From an uncultured Eubacteriales bacterium (GTDB taxonomy: Bacteria; Bacillota; Clostridia; Oscillospirales; Acutalibacteraceae), in assembly GCA_934454655.1 (NCBI GenBank), contig CAKSFK010000019.1, forward strand, positions 1 to 40,609: a stretch of DNA of 40,609 nucleotides, written 5' to 3'. Made by a program: the position numbers and the translations under genes. Under the pieces are notes generated by a model, which saw nothing but the letters and a program-made list of their open reading frames with translations, was not told the DNA's origin and made no database searches. Each line of letters starts with the position of its first letter. Position 1 is the first letter of the stretch. Below, in pieces: positions 1 through 6,951 of the stretch.

Positions 1-100
1 TAGAGTTTAATTTCCCAATATATCGGGATGGTCAAGAGGTAAGGCGGCTCTTGTGGGAAAAAGGTAATACCGTTGAGTGCGTTGCTCTGTTGAGCCGATA

Positions 101-140
101 AAAAAGCGTACGGAAAACTATTGTTTTCCGTACGCTTTTT
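101..140. terminator. Bidirectional rho-independent terminator
   Basis: A perfect 18-bp stem (AAAAAGCGTACGGAAAAC and its complement) closes a 4-nt TATT loop. The A/T-rich ends give a U-tract on either strand. It ends the leftward two-gene unit at 142-699 and would also stop any transcript entering from the left edge of the window. Confidence 0.9.
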
Positions 141-141
141 C

Positions 142-426
142 TTAATTTTTAAGCGCTCTTTCAAGCCAGACAAAACCGACGTCAAGTGCGTCAAAAAATG
201 TTTCTTTAACCGTGTCCTTTGTAATTCTGCCTTTTTCCGAAAGCTGGGTATCGCTTTTCATAAGCTCAACCTTTACCTTTTCGGGCATTTCAAAATTTGC
301 GGTCTTTTTAGAGGACAGCACCGTAAATCTTACAACATACGGGTCCTGCAAATCGCCGTAGTAAATGACGTTTCCGCTCATAACAAGCGGCTTGTTCTTA
401 TAAGTTAAAAATTTGTTTTCAGCCAT
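142..426 (-). CDS. Small conserved-looking protein of unknown function (94 aa)
   Basis: This is a 94-residue soluble protein with no signal peptide or membrane segment. It begins MAENKFLTYKNKPLV and looks like an alternating beta-strand domain (GNVIYYGDL, VVRFTVLSS) followed by an amphipathic C-terminal helix. I do not recognise a function. It starts 6 nt after the stop of the gene at 433-699, with a GGAGA Shine-Dalgarno inside the end of that gene, so the two are almost certainly one operon and may work together. A strong terminator follows the stop codon directly. Codon use and spacing support a real gene. Confidence 0.75.
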   Translation of the reverse strand: MAENKFLTYKNKPLVMSGNVIYYGDLQDPYVVRFTVLSSKKTANFEMPEKVKVELMKSDTQLSEKGRITKDTVKETFFDALDVGFVWLERALKN

Positions 427-432
427 TTTGGA

Positions 433-699
433 TTATTTGCTCTCCTTCGGCATTTCTCCGTAAAGATTGAAACGGAAAAGCATTGTTTCATCCTCGGGGT
501 TTGTGCAGCGAAGATTAGCCTCTGTAACCTCGGAGTTTTTAAGAATTGTACTTAGTCCCAACATCTGAGAAAGCTTGGATTTCAGGTTGAGAACGTCGCC
601 GTCCTTGGTTTCAAGGTAAACATCGCCCCTGCATTCGTCAATTGCCTTTATTAAATCGTCAAAATCCACATTGTGGAGTTGAATTTTTCCGTTATCCAT
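433..699 (-). CDS. Small acidic protein of unknown function (88 aa)
   Basis: This 88-residue protein is acidic in its first half (DFDDLIKAIDECRGDVYLETKDGD). It then has a NLKSKLSQMLGL stretch that resembles small clostridial proteins which databases sometimes label, without good support, 'polyA polymerase'; that resemblance is from memory. There are no catalytic motifs and no transmembrane segments. A good Shine-Dalgarno (GGGAGG) precedes the ATG. It is the first gene of a leftward pair with 142-426 and is divergent from galT; the 159-bp intergenic region holds the promoters for both directions. Confidence 0.75.
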   Translation of the reverse strand: MDNGKIQLHNVDFDDLIKAIDECRGDVYLETKDGDVLNLKSKLSQMLGLSTILKNSEVTEANLRCTNPEDETMLFRFNLYGEMPKESK

Positions 700-795
700 T
701 TTAGTTACCTCCCATAATACTGTTTATTTAAGTATAATATATACCCCACGATATGTCAAGATTTTTTAACGTTCGGTTATCGGGCATTATTGCAA

Positions 796-824
796 TTGAC
801 AAGCGCCGCCTAAAAATGTATAAT
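796..824 (+). promoter_or_regulatory. Sigma-A promoter of the galT operon
   Basis: TTGACA at 796-801, a 17-bp spacer ending in TG, and TATAAT at 819-824: a perfect consensus with an extended -10. It lies 34 bp upstream of the galT ATG and should drive the four-gene rightward unit 859-5237. Confidence 0.9.
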
Positions 825-858
825 TAACTTTAGGCAAAAAATAAAGTGGGGATTTAAA

Positions 859-2349
859 ATGATTGACGAAAGCATAAGAAAACTTGTTTGTTACGGGCTC
901 AGTAAAAAGCTTTTCACAAAACGGGACGAAATATACGTTACAAACCGTTTGCTTGAGATACTGGGCAGGGATGAATACGACGGCAGCGGAGATTATGAGG
1001 ATGTTGACCTTGAAAAAACGCTGGACGAACTGCTTTGCTATGCCTGTGAAAATGGGCTTACCGAAAACAGCGTTGTTTACCGTGATTTGTTCGATACAAA
1101 GCTTATGGGTGCGCTTATGCCGCGTCCGTCCGAGGTAACCGATAAGTTCCGCGAGCTTTACGAGATATCGCCGAAGGATGCCACGGACTATTTTTACAAA
1201 CTAAGCTGCGACAGCAATTATATAAGACGTTACAGGGTTGAAAGAGATGTGAAATGGACAGCGTCCACCGAATACGGCGATCTTGATATTACAATAAACC
1301 TTTCAAAACCCGAAAAAGACCCAAAGGCAATTGCGGCGGCAAAAAGTATGCCGCAGGCGGGCTATCCCAAATGTATGCTTTGCCGCGAGTGCGAGGGTTA
1401 TGCCGGTAGGGTAAACTACCCCGCAAGGCAGAACCACCGCGTAATTCCGATAACGGTTAACGGGGGAGAGTGGTGCTTCCAGTATTCGCCGTATGTTTAT
1501 TATAACGAGCACTGCATTGTATTTAACTCTGTTCATACGCCTATGGCAATCAACAGGGAAACCTTTAAAAAACTGCTTGATTTCGTAGGTCAGTTCCCGC
1601 ACTATTTTGTGGGTTCAAATGCCGATCTGCCCATTGTCGGCGGTTCAATTTTAAGCCACGACCATTTCCAGGGCGGAAATTATACCTTTGCCATGGCAAA
1701 GGCTCCTGTTGAAACAAAGCTTTGCTTTAAGGGGTTTGAGGATGTTGAAGCGGGCATTGTAAAATGGCCGATGTCCGTGATCCGCATAAAGAGCAAAGAT
1801 CCCGAAAGGCTTATCGGGCTTGCCGATAAAATTCTGGGTCACTGGCGTAAATACAGTGATGAAAACGCGTTTATTTTTGCCGAAACCGACGGTGTGCCGC
1901 ACAACACAGTAACGCCCATTGCGCGCCGCAGGGACAGCGCGTTTGAGCTTGATCTTGTGCTTCGCAATAACATTACAACGCCGGAACACCCGCTCGGTGT
2001 TTTCCACCCACACGCCGAGCTTCATCACATTAAAAAGGAAAACATAGGACTTATTGAGGTTATGGGACTGGCTGTTCTGCCGGCGCGCCTTAAAACCGAA
2101 ATGGCACAGCTTGAAAAGGCGCTGGTTTCGGGCGATGACATAAGAAATAACGAACTGCTTTCAAAACACGCAGACTGGGCAGACGAAATAAAACGCAAAT
2201 ACAGCGTTATAAATGCCGAAAATGTCAGCGGAATTATACGTGATGAAATAGGAATTGTCTTTGCAAAGGTGCTTGAGCACGCAGGCGTTTATAAAAGATC
2301 GCCCGAGGGTAAAGCGGCTTTTGTTAAGTTTGCAAAGAGTGTTGAATAA
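859..2349 (+). CDS. galT: UDP-glucose-hexose-1-phosphate uridylyltransferase, class II GalT
   Basis: It transfers UMP from UDP-glucose to galactose-1-phosphate, giving UDP-galactose and glucose-1-phosphate (Leloir pathway, cytoplasm). At 496 residues it has the length of the Firmicute class II family rather than the ~350-residue E. coli type. Typical segments are visible: CMLCRECEGYAGRVNYPARQ near residue 170, SHDHFQGGNYTFAM near residue 268 with the histidine-rich catalytic region, and a GVFHPHAELHHIKKENIG block near 385. The start has GTGGGG upstream and a consensus promoter. The stop codon overlaps the next ATG by one base (TAATG), so translation of the downstream carrier is probably coupled. 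The GH42 beta-galactosidase at 28.2 kb is a plausible source of its substrate. Confidence 0.95.
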   Translation: MIDESIRKLVCYGLSKKLFTKRDEIYVTNRLLEILGRDEYDGSGDYEDVDLEKTLDELLCYACENGLTENSVVYRDLFDTKLMGALMPRPSEVTDKFRELYEISPKDATDYFYKLSCDSNYIRRYRVERDVKWTASTEYGDLDITINLSKPEKDPKAIAAAKSMPQAGYPKCMLCRECEGYAGRVNYPARQNHRVIPITVNGGEWCFQYSPYVYYNEHCIVFNSVHTPMAINRETFKKLLDFVGQFPHYFVGSNADLPIVGGSILSHDHFQGGNYTFAMAKAPVETKLCFKGFEDVEAGIVKWPMSVIRIKSKDPERLIGLADKILGHWRKYSDENAFIFAETDGVPHNTVTPIARRRDSAFELDLVLRNNITTPEHPLGVFHPHAELHHIKKENIGLIEVMGLAVLPARLKTEMAQLEKALVSGDDIRNNELLSKHADWADEIKRKYSVINAENVSGIIRDEIGIVFAKVLEHAGVYKRSPEGKAAFVKFAKSVE

Positions 2350-3269
2350 TGTTTGTAACCGTTTTTTCGCAGGTCTGCATTTTAATGCTTATGATAGCCG
2401 TCGGCTTTACGGCGGCTAAGGCAGGACTGCTTACCAAAGAGGGCGTCAGCTGCTGTACCGATATTGCGCTTATAATCGTAACCCCCTGCGTTATAATAAA
2501 ATCGCTTATACGGGAATACGACCCTAAAATAATGCGCTCGCTTATGTCGGCATTTTTGCTGACTCTTGTTGTGCAGGTTCTGCTTATAGCGCTCAGTCAC
2601 ATATTTCTCCATTCAAAAAATAAAGAGCGCGAGCGGGTTCTGCGTTTCGGATCGATCTTCGCAAATTGCGGGTTTATGTCACTGCCCTTGCAGGAGGTTA
2701 TGCTTGGGGCGGACGGTACTCTTTACGGCTCGGCGTATATTATAATGTTCAACCTTGTTATCTGGAGCTACGGTGTTTTTTTAATAAGCGGGGACAAAAA
2801 ATATATTATGCCGAAAAAACTGCTTGTCAACCCCGGCATTGCAGGACTTGCCGTCGGAATGATTATCTTTCTGTTCTCTCTGCCCGTTCCCGGAATTGTG
2901 AAATCAACCGTTAATTATCTTTCCGCGCTATATACTCCGCTGCCTATGCTGATAATCGGATATCACCTGGCACAGACAAACGTGTTAAAGGCATTCTGCG
3001 ATGTCCGCTGTATTGCCGCGGTGCTGCTGCGTTTGGTGGTTTATCCCTTTGCCGCACTCGGTCTTTTGTATGTTTTGGGTGTGCGGGGAACCCTGCTTGT
3101 ATCAATTGTAATATCCGTAAGCGCTCCGGTTGCGGCGCTTACCACAATGTTCTCTTCAAAATTCGGTGGAGACGTGCCGCTTTCGGTTGATATGGTTTCA
3201 CTCAGTACCGTGCTCTCGCTCGGTACAATGCCGCTTGTTATAACGGCGGCACAATATCTGGCTTTTTAA
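2349..3269 (+). CDS. AEC-family (auxin efflux carrier-type) membrane transporter
   Basis: A 306-residue integral membrane protein with about 10 hydrophobic segments, the standard size and pattern of the auxin efflux carrier/malonate permease family. Family-like features are the opening VFSQVCILMLMIAVGFTAAKAGLLT, the FANCGFMSLPLQEVMLG segment after the fourth helix, and SAPVAALTTMFSSKFGGD near the C-terminus. Substrates in this family are usually small organic anions; the exact one cannot be read here. Its ATG overlaps the galT stop, which implies coupling, and the next gene follows after 10 bp with a GGAG site. Confidence 0.85.
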   Translation: MFVTVFSQVCILMLMIAVGFTAAKAGLLTKEGVSCCTDIALIIVTPCVIIKSLIREYDPKIMRSLMSAFLLTLVVQVLLIALSHIFLHSKNKERERVLRFGSIFANCGFMSLPLQEVMLGADGTLYGSAYIIMFNLVIWSYGVFLISGDKKYIMPKKLLVNPGIAGLAVGMIIFLFSLPVPGIVKSTVNYLSALYTPLPMLIIGYHLAQTNVLKAFCDVRCIAAVLLRLVVYPFAALGLLYVLGVRGTLLVSIVISVSAPVAALTTMFSSKFGGDVPLSVDMVSLSTVLSLGTMPLVITAAQYLAF

Positions 3270-3279
3270 AGGAGCTTTT

Positions 3280-4449
3280 ATGAGAATTACAAAAACCGAG
3301 GAAAAGCTGATAGGACTGACGGAAAAAAATATTCTTTTGGCGGCGTCCGCGGTTCTGTTTGTTTTGGGCTGTTTTTTAAGGGGCGTTTTTGCGCCGTTTG
3401 TTTCTGCGGATTACAGGGATTTTCTTAAACCGTGGTATGATGTAATCGCCGAAAAGGGCTTCTCGTCATTCGGCGAACAGGTTGGAAACTATAATATACC
3501 GTATCAGCTTGTTATTTACCTTATTTCAAAAATCGGCATACCTCCGCTTGCAGGCTACAAGGCGGTTTCGGTTTTGTTCGATGTTGTGCTGTCGGCCGCC
3601 GCGGGTCTGCTTGTTTCGGAACTGCTTGGCAGCCGACGGTACTTTGCCCCCGCATTTTCGGCGGTGTGGCTTATTCCCACCGTGTTTTTAAATTCCTCGT
3701 GTTGGGCGCAGTGCGATTCAATTTACGCCTCGTTTGCCCTGTTTGCACTGTATTTTCTGTTAAAGGAAAAATATCTGCCCGCATTTGTGATGTACGGTAT
3801 TGCGTTTTCATTTAAGCTTCAGGCAATATTCCTGCTGCCGTTTTTGCTTATGTTCTGGTTTTTAAGGCGGAATTTCACCGCGCTTTACTTTGCGCTGATT
3901 CCCTTGATTGCCGTGATAACTTCACTTCCCGCCGTTATATCGGGCAGGGGACTGTTAACTGCGTTTTCAATTTATTTTACACAGACGGGTTATTACAGGC
4001 GTATAAGTATGAATTACCCGGGCTTTCTTAATATAATTGCTCCGCTTAACACATCGGGCAATAATTATGAAATGCTTAAAACCGCGGCGGTTATAATCAC
4101 ACTTGCCGTTTTGGTCTGCCTTTGCCTGTATGCGTCGGCAAATAGATCGGTGTTTGATAAAAATTGCGCTGTCAGCCATGCGTTTATCTCGGCTTATATA
4201 TGTGTTTTCTTTCTGCCCGCAATGCACGAAAGATATTCTTATCTTCCCGAGGTTCTGGGGCTTATTGTCTGCTTTATAAATAAAAAAACAATTATTCCCT
4301 ATATTGCTATGCTGACTCTGGGGCTTGTAACCTACGGAAATTATTTATTCTCGCTTGGGGTTAATATCGGATTTGCTGCGTCGGTTGTAAATCTTATTAT
4401 CATTGTTTGGTATTTAAAAGTGTTATTTAAGAAAGAAGTGCCGAATTGA
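3280..4449 (+). CDS. Polytopic membrane protein, GT-C-like (mannosyltransferase-type) glycosyltransferase
   Basis: 389 residues with roughly ten transmembrane helices. After the first helix is an extracytoplasmic loop with SADYRDFLKPWYDVIAEKG, followed by YNIPYQLVIYLISK. This acidic residue/'W..... G' arrangement plus the late FFLPAMHERYSYLPE motif matches bacterial GT-C transferases that use polyprenyl-phosphate sugars. The assignment rests on overall architecture; the sugar and acceptor are unknown. It begins 10 bp after the AEC carrier and its stop overlaps the start of the SDR gene by 4 nt, so it lies within the galT operon. Confidence 0.65.
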   Translation: MRITKTEEKLIGLTEKNILLAASAVLFVLGCFLRGVFAPFVSADYRDFLKPWYDVIAEKGFSSFGEQVGNYNIPYQLVIYLISKIGIPPLAGYKAVSVLFDVVLSAAAGLLVSELLGSRRYFAPAFSAVWLIPTVFLNSSCWAQCDSIYASFALFALYFLLKEKYLPAFVMYGIAFSFKLQAIFLLPFLLMFWFLRRNFTALYFALIPLIAVITSLPAVISGRGLLTAFSIYFTQTGYYRRISMNYPGFLNIIAPLNTSGNNYEMLKTAAVIITLAVLVCLCLYASANRSVFDKNCAVSHAFISAYICVFFLPAMHERYSYLPEVLGLIVCFINKKTIIPYIAMLTLGLVTYGNYLFSLGVNIGFAASVVNLIIIVWYLKVLFKKEVPN

Positions 4450-5237
4450 AAAAAATATGCGTAATTACGGGCGGAAGTTCGGGAATAGGAAAAGCCGCCG
4501 CCGCGGAAATGTTTAAAAAAGGTTATACGGTCTATGAGCTTTCAAGACACGGCGAGCCGCCGTGCGGAGTAAAGCACATAACTGCGGACGTGACGGATGA
4601 AGACTCGCTTGAGGCGGCTGTCACGCGAATCATAGAGGCAGACGGAAAAATTGATGTTTTAATAAACAACGCCGGTTTCGGAATATCGGGCGCGGCGGAG
4701 TTTACCGAAACGGCTGCGGCTGTGAAACAGCTTGACGTTAATTTTTTCGGCGCGGTGCGTATGTGCCGTGCTGTTTTGCCGTATATGCGAAACGCGGGTA
4801 AAGGAAGAATTGTTAATATCGGTTCCGTTGCCGGCGCTGTGCCGATACCGTTCCAGAGCTTTTATTCTGCCTCAAAGGCGGCGATTGCCTCGTATACAAT
4901 GGCGCTTGCAAACGAGGTTAAGCCGTTCGGTATAACGGTTGTCTGCGTTCAGCCGGGGGACATTAAAACAGGCTTTACAGCCGCGCGCGAAAAAACGGCA
5001 GACGGCGACGGGGCTTACGGCGGAAGAATTGCGCGTTCCGTTGAAAAAATGGAAAAGGACGAACAAAACGGAATGTTGCCCGAAACGGCGGGAAAATATA
5101 TTGCCCGTGTTGCCGATAAAAAAACAAAAAAACCGATCTGCACGATCGGCTTTTCATATAAGCTTGTCAGCTTTCTCGCTGAAATTCTGCCGTCACGACT
5201 GCTTAACGCAATTGTTTACAGGTTGTATGCCGGCTGA
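4446..5237 (+). CDS. Short-chain dehydrogenase/reductase (SDR), classical type
   Basis: An NAD(P)-dependent oxidoreductase of 263 residues. The Rossmann motif TGGSSGIG is at residues 8-15, NNAG at 74-77, the catalytic Ser near 127, and Tyr140/Lys144 in the YSASK motif. The substrate is not predictable, although C-terminal features (KPFGITVVCVQPGDIKTGF) are typical of lipid or sterol-type SDRs. The start is TTG at 4446, overlapping the previous stop (TTGA) with an AAAGAAG Shine-Dalgarno. It is the last gene of the unit that starts at galT. Downstream is a terminator-like hairpin and the first 340-bp repeat. Confidence 0.9.
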   Translation: MKKICVITGGSSGIGKAAAAEMFKKGYTVYELSRHGEPPCGVKHITADVTDEDSLEAAVTRIIEADGKIDVLINNAGFGISGAAEFTETAAAVKQLDVNFFGAVRMCRAVLPYMRNAGKGRIVNIGSVAGAVPIPFQSFYSASKAAIASYTMALANEVKPFGITVVCVQPGDIKTGFTAAREKTADGDGAYGGRIARSVEKMEKDEQNGMLPETAGKYIARVADKKTKKPICTIGFSYKLVSFLAEILPSRLLNAIVYRLYAG

Positions 5238-5268
5238 TATCCGATAAAGATAAAAACGCATTACACAA

Positions 5269-5292
5269 AACCGTCCCTTACTAAGGACGGTT
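5269..5292. repeat. Terminator-like hairpin, left member of a 24-bp direct-repeat pair
   Basis: AACCGTCC, an 8-nt loop CTTACTAA, then GGACGGTT. An identical 24-bp copy in the same orientation lies at 5633-5656, so the pair brackets the 340-bp repeat. This left copy has no U-tract of its own. Confidence 0.85.
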
Positions 5293-5633
5293 GAGCGTGT
5301 CGAAAAAGTCGACACGCTCTTGGTCGGGGATGCCGTTCGCTCGAAAATCAAAGATTTTCGGACTGCACTCCTTACTCTTGCGGTACCCAAAGAAAATTAT
5401 CGCTTGAAGCGCGAATTTTTTTTTGACCGCGGCGCCATAACAATCTCCTTTCTCCCGCCACCGGCGGCAGTCGATTGTTAAGCTCCGCCAATACCACCCC
5501 TGTTCCCTTGAAAAACCGCCAAATAAGCGGTTTTTCGCTTACAAAGTGTTTTTCCGCCGCACGTGTCAGCGGAAAAACAAAATGCGGCGTAAACGCCGCA
5601 ACAAAGTTAAACCGGGGTTTGTCGACAGTCTGA
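5293..5633 (-). repeat. ~340-bp structured intergenic repeat, copy 1 (inverted relative to copy 2)
   Basis: The minus strand of this segment matches the plus strand of 16247-16585 nearly base for base across the full length, with long identical runs. It fills the intergenic space between the convergent SDR gene and alpha/beta hydrolase. It is full of inverted repeats: GAGCGTGTCGA/TCGACACGCTC at its left edge, CGAAAATC/GATTTTCG near 5342-5360, AACAATC/GATTGTT around 5440-5480, AAAAACCGC/GCGGTTTTT near 5512-5536, and TGCGGCG/CGCCGCA near 5582-5600. It encodes no transposase. It could be a MITE-like non-autonomous element, a dispersed noncoding RNA gene or a regulatory repeat. Confidence 0.9.
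5397..5438 (-). CDS. 13-codon micro-ORF with strong RBS inside repeat copy 1
   Basis: Read on the minus strand, AAAGGAG lies 6 nt before an ATG that opens the peptide MAPRSKKNSRFKR followed by TAA. The same ORF and ribosome-binding site occur unchanged in repeat copy 2 (16440-16481). The peptide is very basic (7 of 13 residues Lys/Arg). With only two copies, conservation may simply reflect recent copying of the whole element, so translation is a possibility and not established. Confidence 0.3.
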   Translation of the reverse strand: MAPRSKKNSRFKR

Positions 5634-5656
5634 ACCGTCCCTTACTAAGGACGGTT
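5633..5656 (+). terminator. Terminator-like hairpin, right member of the 24-bp pair
   Basis: Identical to 5269-5292 (AACCGTCC, loop, GGACGGTT), but followed by a run of seven T residues from 5655. It is therefore a complete rho-independent terminator for rightward transcripts, presumably the original terminator of the galT-SDR operon, now separated from it by the repeat. Confidence 0.75.
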
Positions 5657-5705
5657 TTTTTGTCGATAAATCCGAAAATGCAGAAAAGGTTAATTGCTGT
5701 TTTTT

Positions 5706-6392
5706 CTAAAACGGTTTTTCCAAAAAAATTTCAACCGTTCGGTTAAACTCCACGCTGTTCTTTCTCGCTATGCCGTGGTCGCCGCTTAAAAAGCACAGCT
5801 GAGAATTTTTAATCGAGTTTGCTATCAGTCTTGTGTGTTTTTCCTTTATCAGGTCGTGCGTGCCGGCAATCACCAGAACGGGACAGTTAATGCTTGCAAG
5901 CTCCTCTGGCTGAATGTCGGGCGCTTTTGCCATAAGCGCCAGCAATTCTTTTCTTCTTACCGCTTTACGGCTGAAGTGCGACGTGAGCGAAAAAAACGAG
6001 CAGAGAATTTTAACGGGCAGAAGAAACGCCGTTTTAAGCCCTTTCGGAAACAGGTTTGCACCGCAGAGTACAAGGCGGCTTACATATTCGGGATATTTAA
6101 GGGTGAATTCCAGCGCTATGTTGCCGCCGTCCGAAAAGCCTAAAACATAAAAATTTTTAATTTTAAGGCTGTCGGCAAGGGCTTTGAGATCGTCGGCAAA
6201 TGTTTCTAAGGTGAACGGTGCGGACCCTCGCGGCGATCTGCCGTGTCCTCTTGTATCAACGGCGATAACACGATATTCCGCGGCAAAATAATCTATCTGG
6301 TTTACAAAATAACCGCTGTCCTCTCCGTTTCCGTGCAGGAGAACCAGCGGTGTGCCGTAGCCTTTCTCGGTATAATAAAGCTTTTGAGGCAT
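5706..6392 (-). CDS. Alpha/beta-fold hydrolase
   Basis: 228 residues with a complete alpha/beta hydrolase signature: an HGNG oxyanion-hole motif at 20-23, the nucleophile Ser87 in GFSDGG, Asp180 in AGTHD and His206 in SGDHG. It resembles small esterase/'proline iminopeptidase-like' hydrolases, but the substrate cannot be stated. The start lies 4 nt after the stop of the upstream MntR-type regulator, so the two are co-transcribed leftward and the hydrolase may be under metal-dependent control. It converges on the SDR gene across the repeat-filled intergenic region. Confidence 0.88.
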   Translation of the reverse strand: MPQKLYYTEKGYGTPLVLLHGNGEDSGYFVNQIDYFAAEYRVIAVDTRGHGRSPRGSAPFTLETFADDLKALADSLKIKNFYVLGFSDGGNIALEFTLKYPEYVSRLVLCGANLFPKGLKTAFLLPVKILCSFFSLTSHFSRKAVRRKELLALMAKAPDIQPEELASINCPVLVIAGTHDLIKEKHTRLIANSIKNSQLCFLSGDHGIARKNSVEFNRTVEIFLEKPF

Positions 6393-6396
6393 ACGG

Positions 6397-6765
6397 CTAT
6401 CCTTCGCCCCTTATGTGTTTTTTAAGCGCGTTAAAGGTTTCGTCGCTTATGTTATGTTCGATCTTGCAGGCATCAGCCGCCGCCGTTTCATCGCTTACGC
6501 CGATGCTTTTTAAGAAATGCGAGAGAACATTGTGACGCTCGTAAATTTTGCTTGCAATTTCATTGCCCGCGTCGGTTAGGGAAATATAACCGTTTGGGTC
6601 AACGGTTATATACCCGCCCGACTTTAAAAGACCTATGGCGCGGCTGATGCTCGGCTTTGAAAATCCCATATATTCACTTATATCCACCGAACGCACATAA
6701 TTTGTTTTGCGGCTTAAAATAAGTATTGTTTCTAAGTACATTTCGCCCGATTCCTGTAAATGCAT
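6397..6765 (-). CDS. MntR/DtxR-family metal-dependent transcriptional regulator
   Basis: 122 residues. The N-terminal winged helix (YLETILILSRKTNYVRSVDISEYMGFSKPSISRAIGLLKSGG in outline) is of DtxR type and is followed by a short metal-binding/dimerisation domain with ERHNVLSHFL and ACKIEHNIS. The Glu/His residues in these two segments correspond to the MntR-type manganese or iron ligands. At this length it lacks the SH3-like C-terminal domain of long DtxR proteins, as in MntR. A GGGGGAGG Shine-Dalgarno precedes the start. It is first in an operon with the hydrolase and divergent from spoIVA. Confidence 0.88.
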   Translation of the reverse strand: MHLQESGEMYLETILILSRKTNYVRSVDISEYMGFSKPSISRAIGLLKSGGYITVDPNGYISLTDAGNEIASKIYERHNVLSHFLKSIGVSDETAAADACKIEHNISDETFNALKKHIRGEG

Positions 6766-6803
6766 TTTCCGACTGCCTCCCCCGTAATTTGTTCATTACA
6801 TTA

Positions 6804-6832
6804 ATAATAGCATATTTGCCGTCTTAAAACAA
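6804..6832 (-). promoter_or_regulatory. Sigma-A-like promoter of the mntR-type operon
   Basis: On the minus strand, TTGTTT (6827-6832), a 17-bp spacer and TATTAT (6804-6809), about 40 bp upstream of the regulator start. I did not find a clear palindromic operator overlapping it. Confidence 0.55.
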
Positions 6833-6879
6833 GCGGCATTTGTCCCAAATTACCATTGTTTACAAAAAGTTAAGAGTTT

Positions 6880-6909
6880 GTCATATTATTTTTTCTCACG
6901 GCATATGCT
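6880..6909 (+). promoter_or_regulatory. Sigma-E-like sporulation promoter of spoIVA
   Basis: GTCATATT (6880-6887), a 14-bp spacer and CATATGCT (6902-6909). This fits the Bacillus sigma-E consensus (KMATATT, about 14 bp, CATACA-T), the mother-cell factor that drives spoIVA in B. subtilis. It lies 43 bp upstream of the start codon, and no sigma-A promoter is evident in the same gap. Confidence 0.6.
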
Positions 6910-6951
6910 TTACCAAAAGAAAGAACTGGCGAAATATATGGAGGAAAAACT

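Noticed and set aside
24..98. tRNA-like or structured RNA at the left edge (GGGATGGTCAAGAGGTAAGGC, CGGCTC/GAGCCG pairing)
   Set aside because: The D-arm-like start is not followed by a matching anticodon arm or a T-arm with GGTTCGA, and I could not assign it to a known RNA. It may be the 3' part of a noncoding RNA cut by the window edge.
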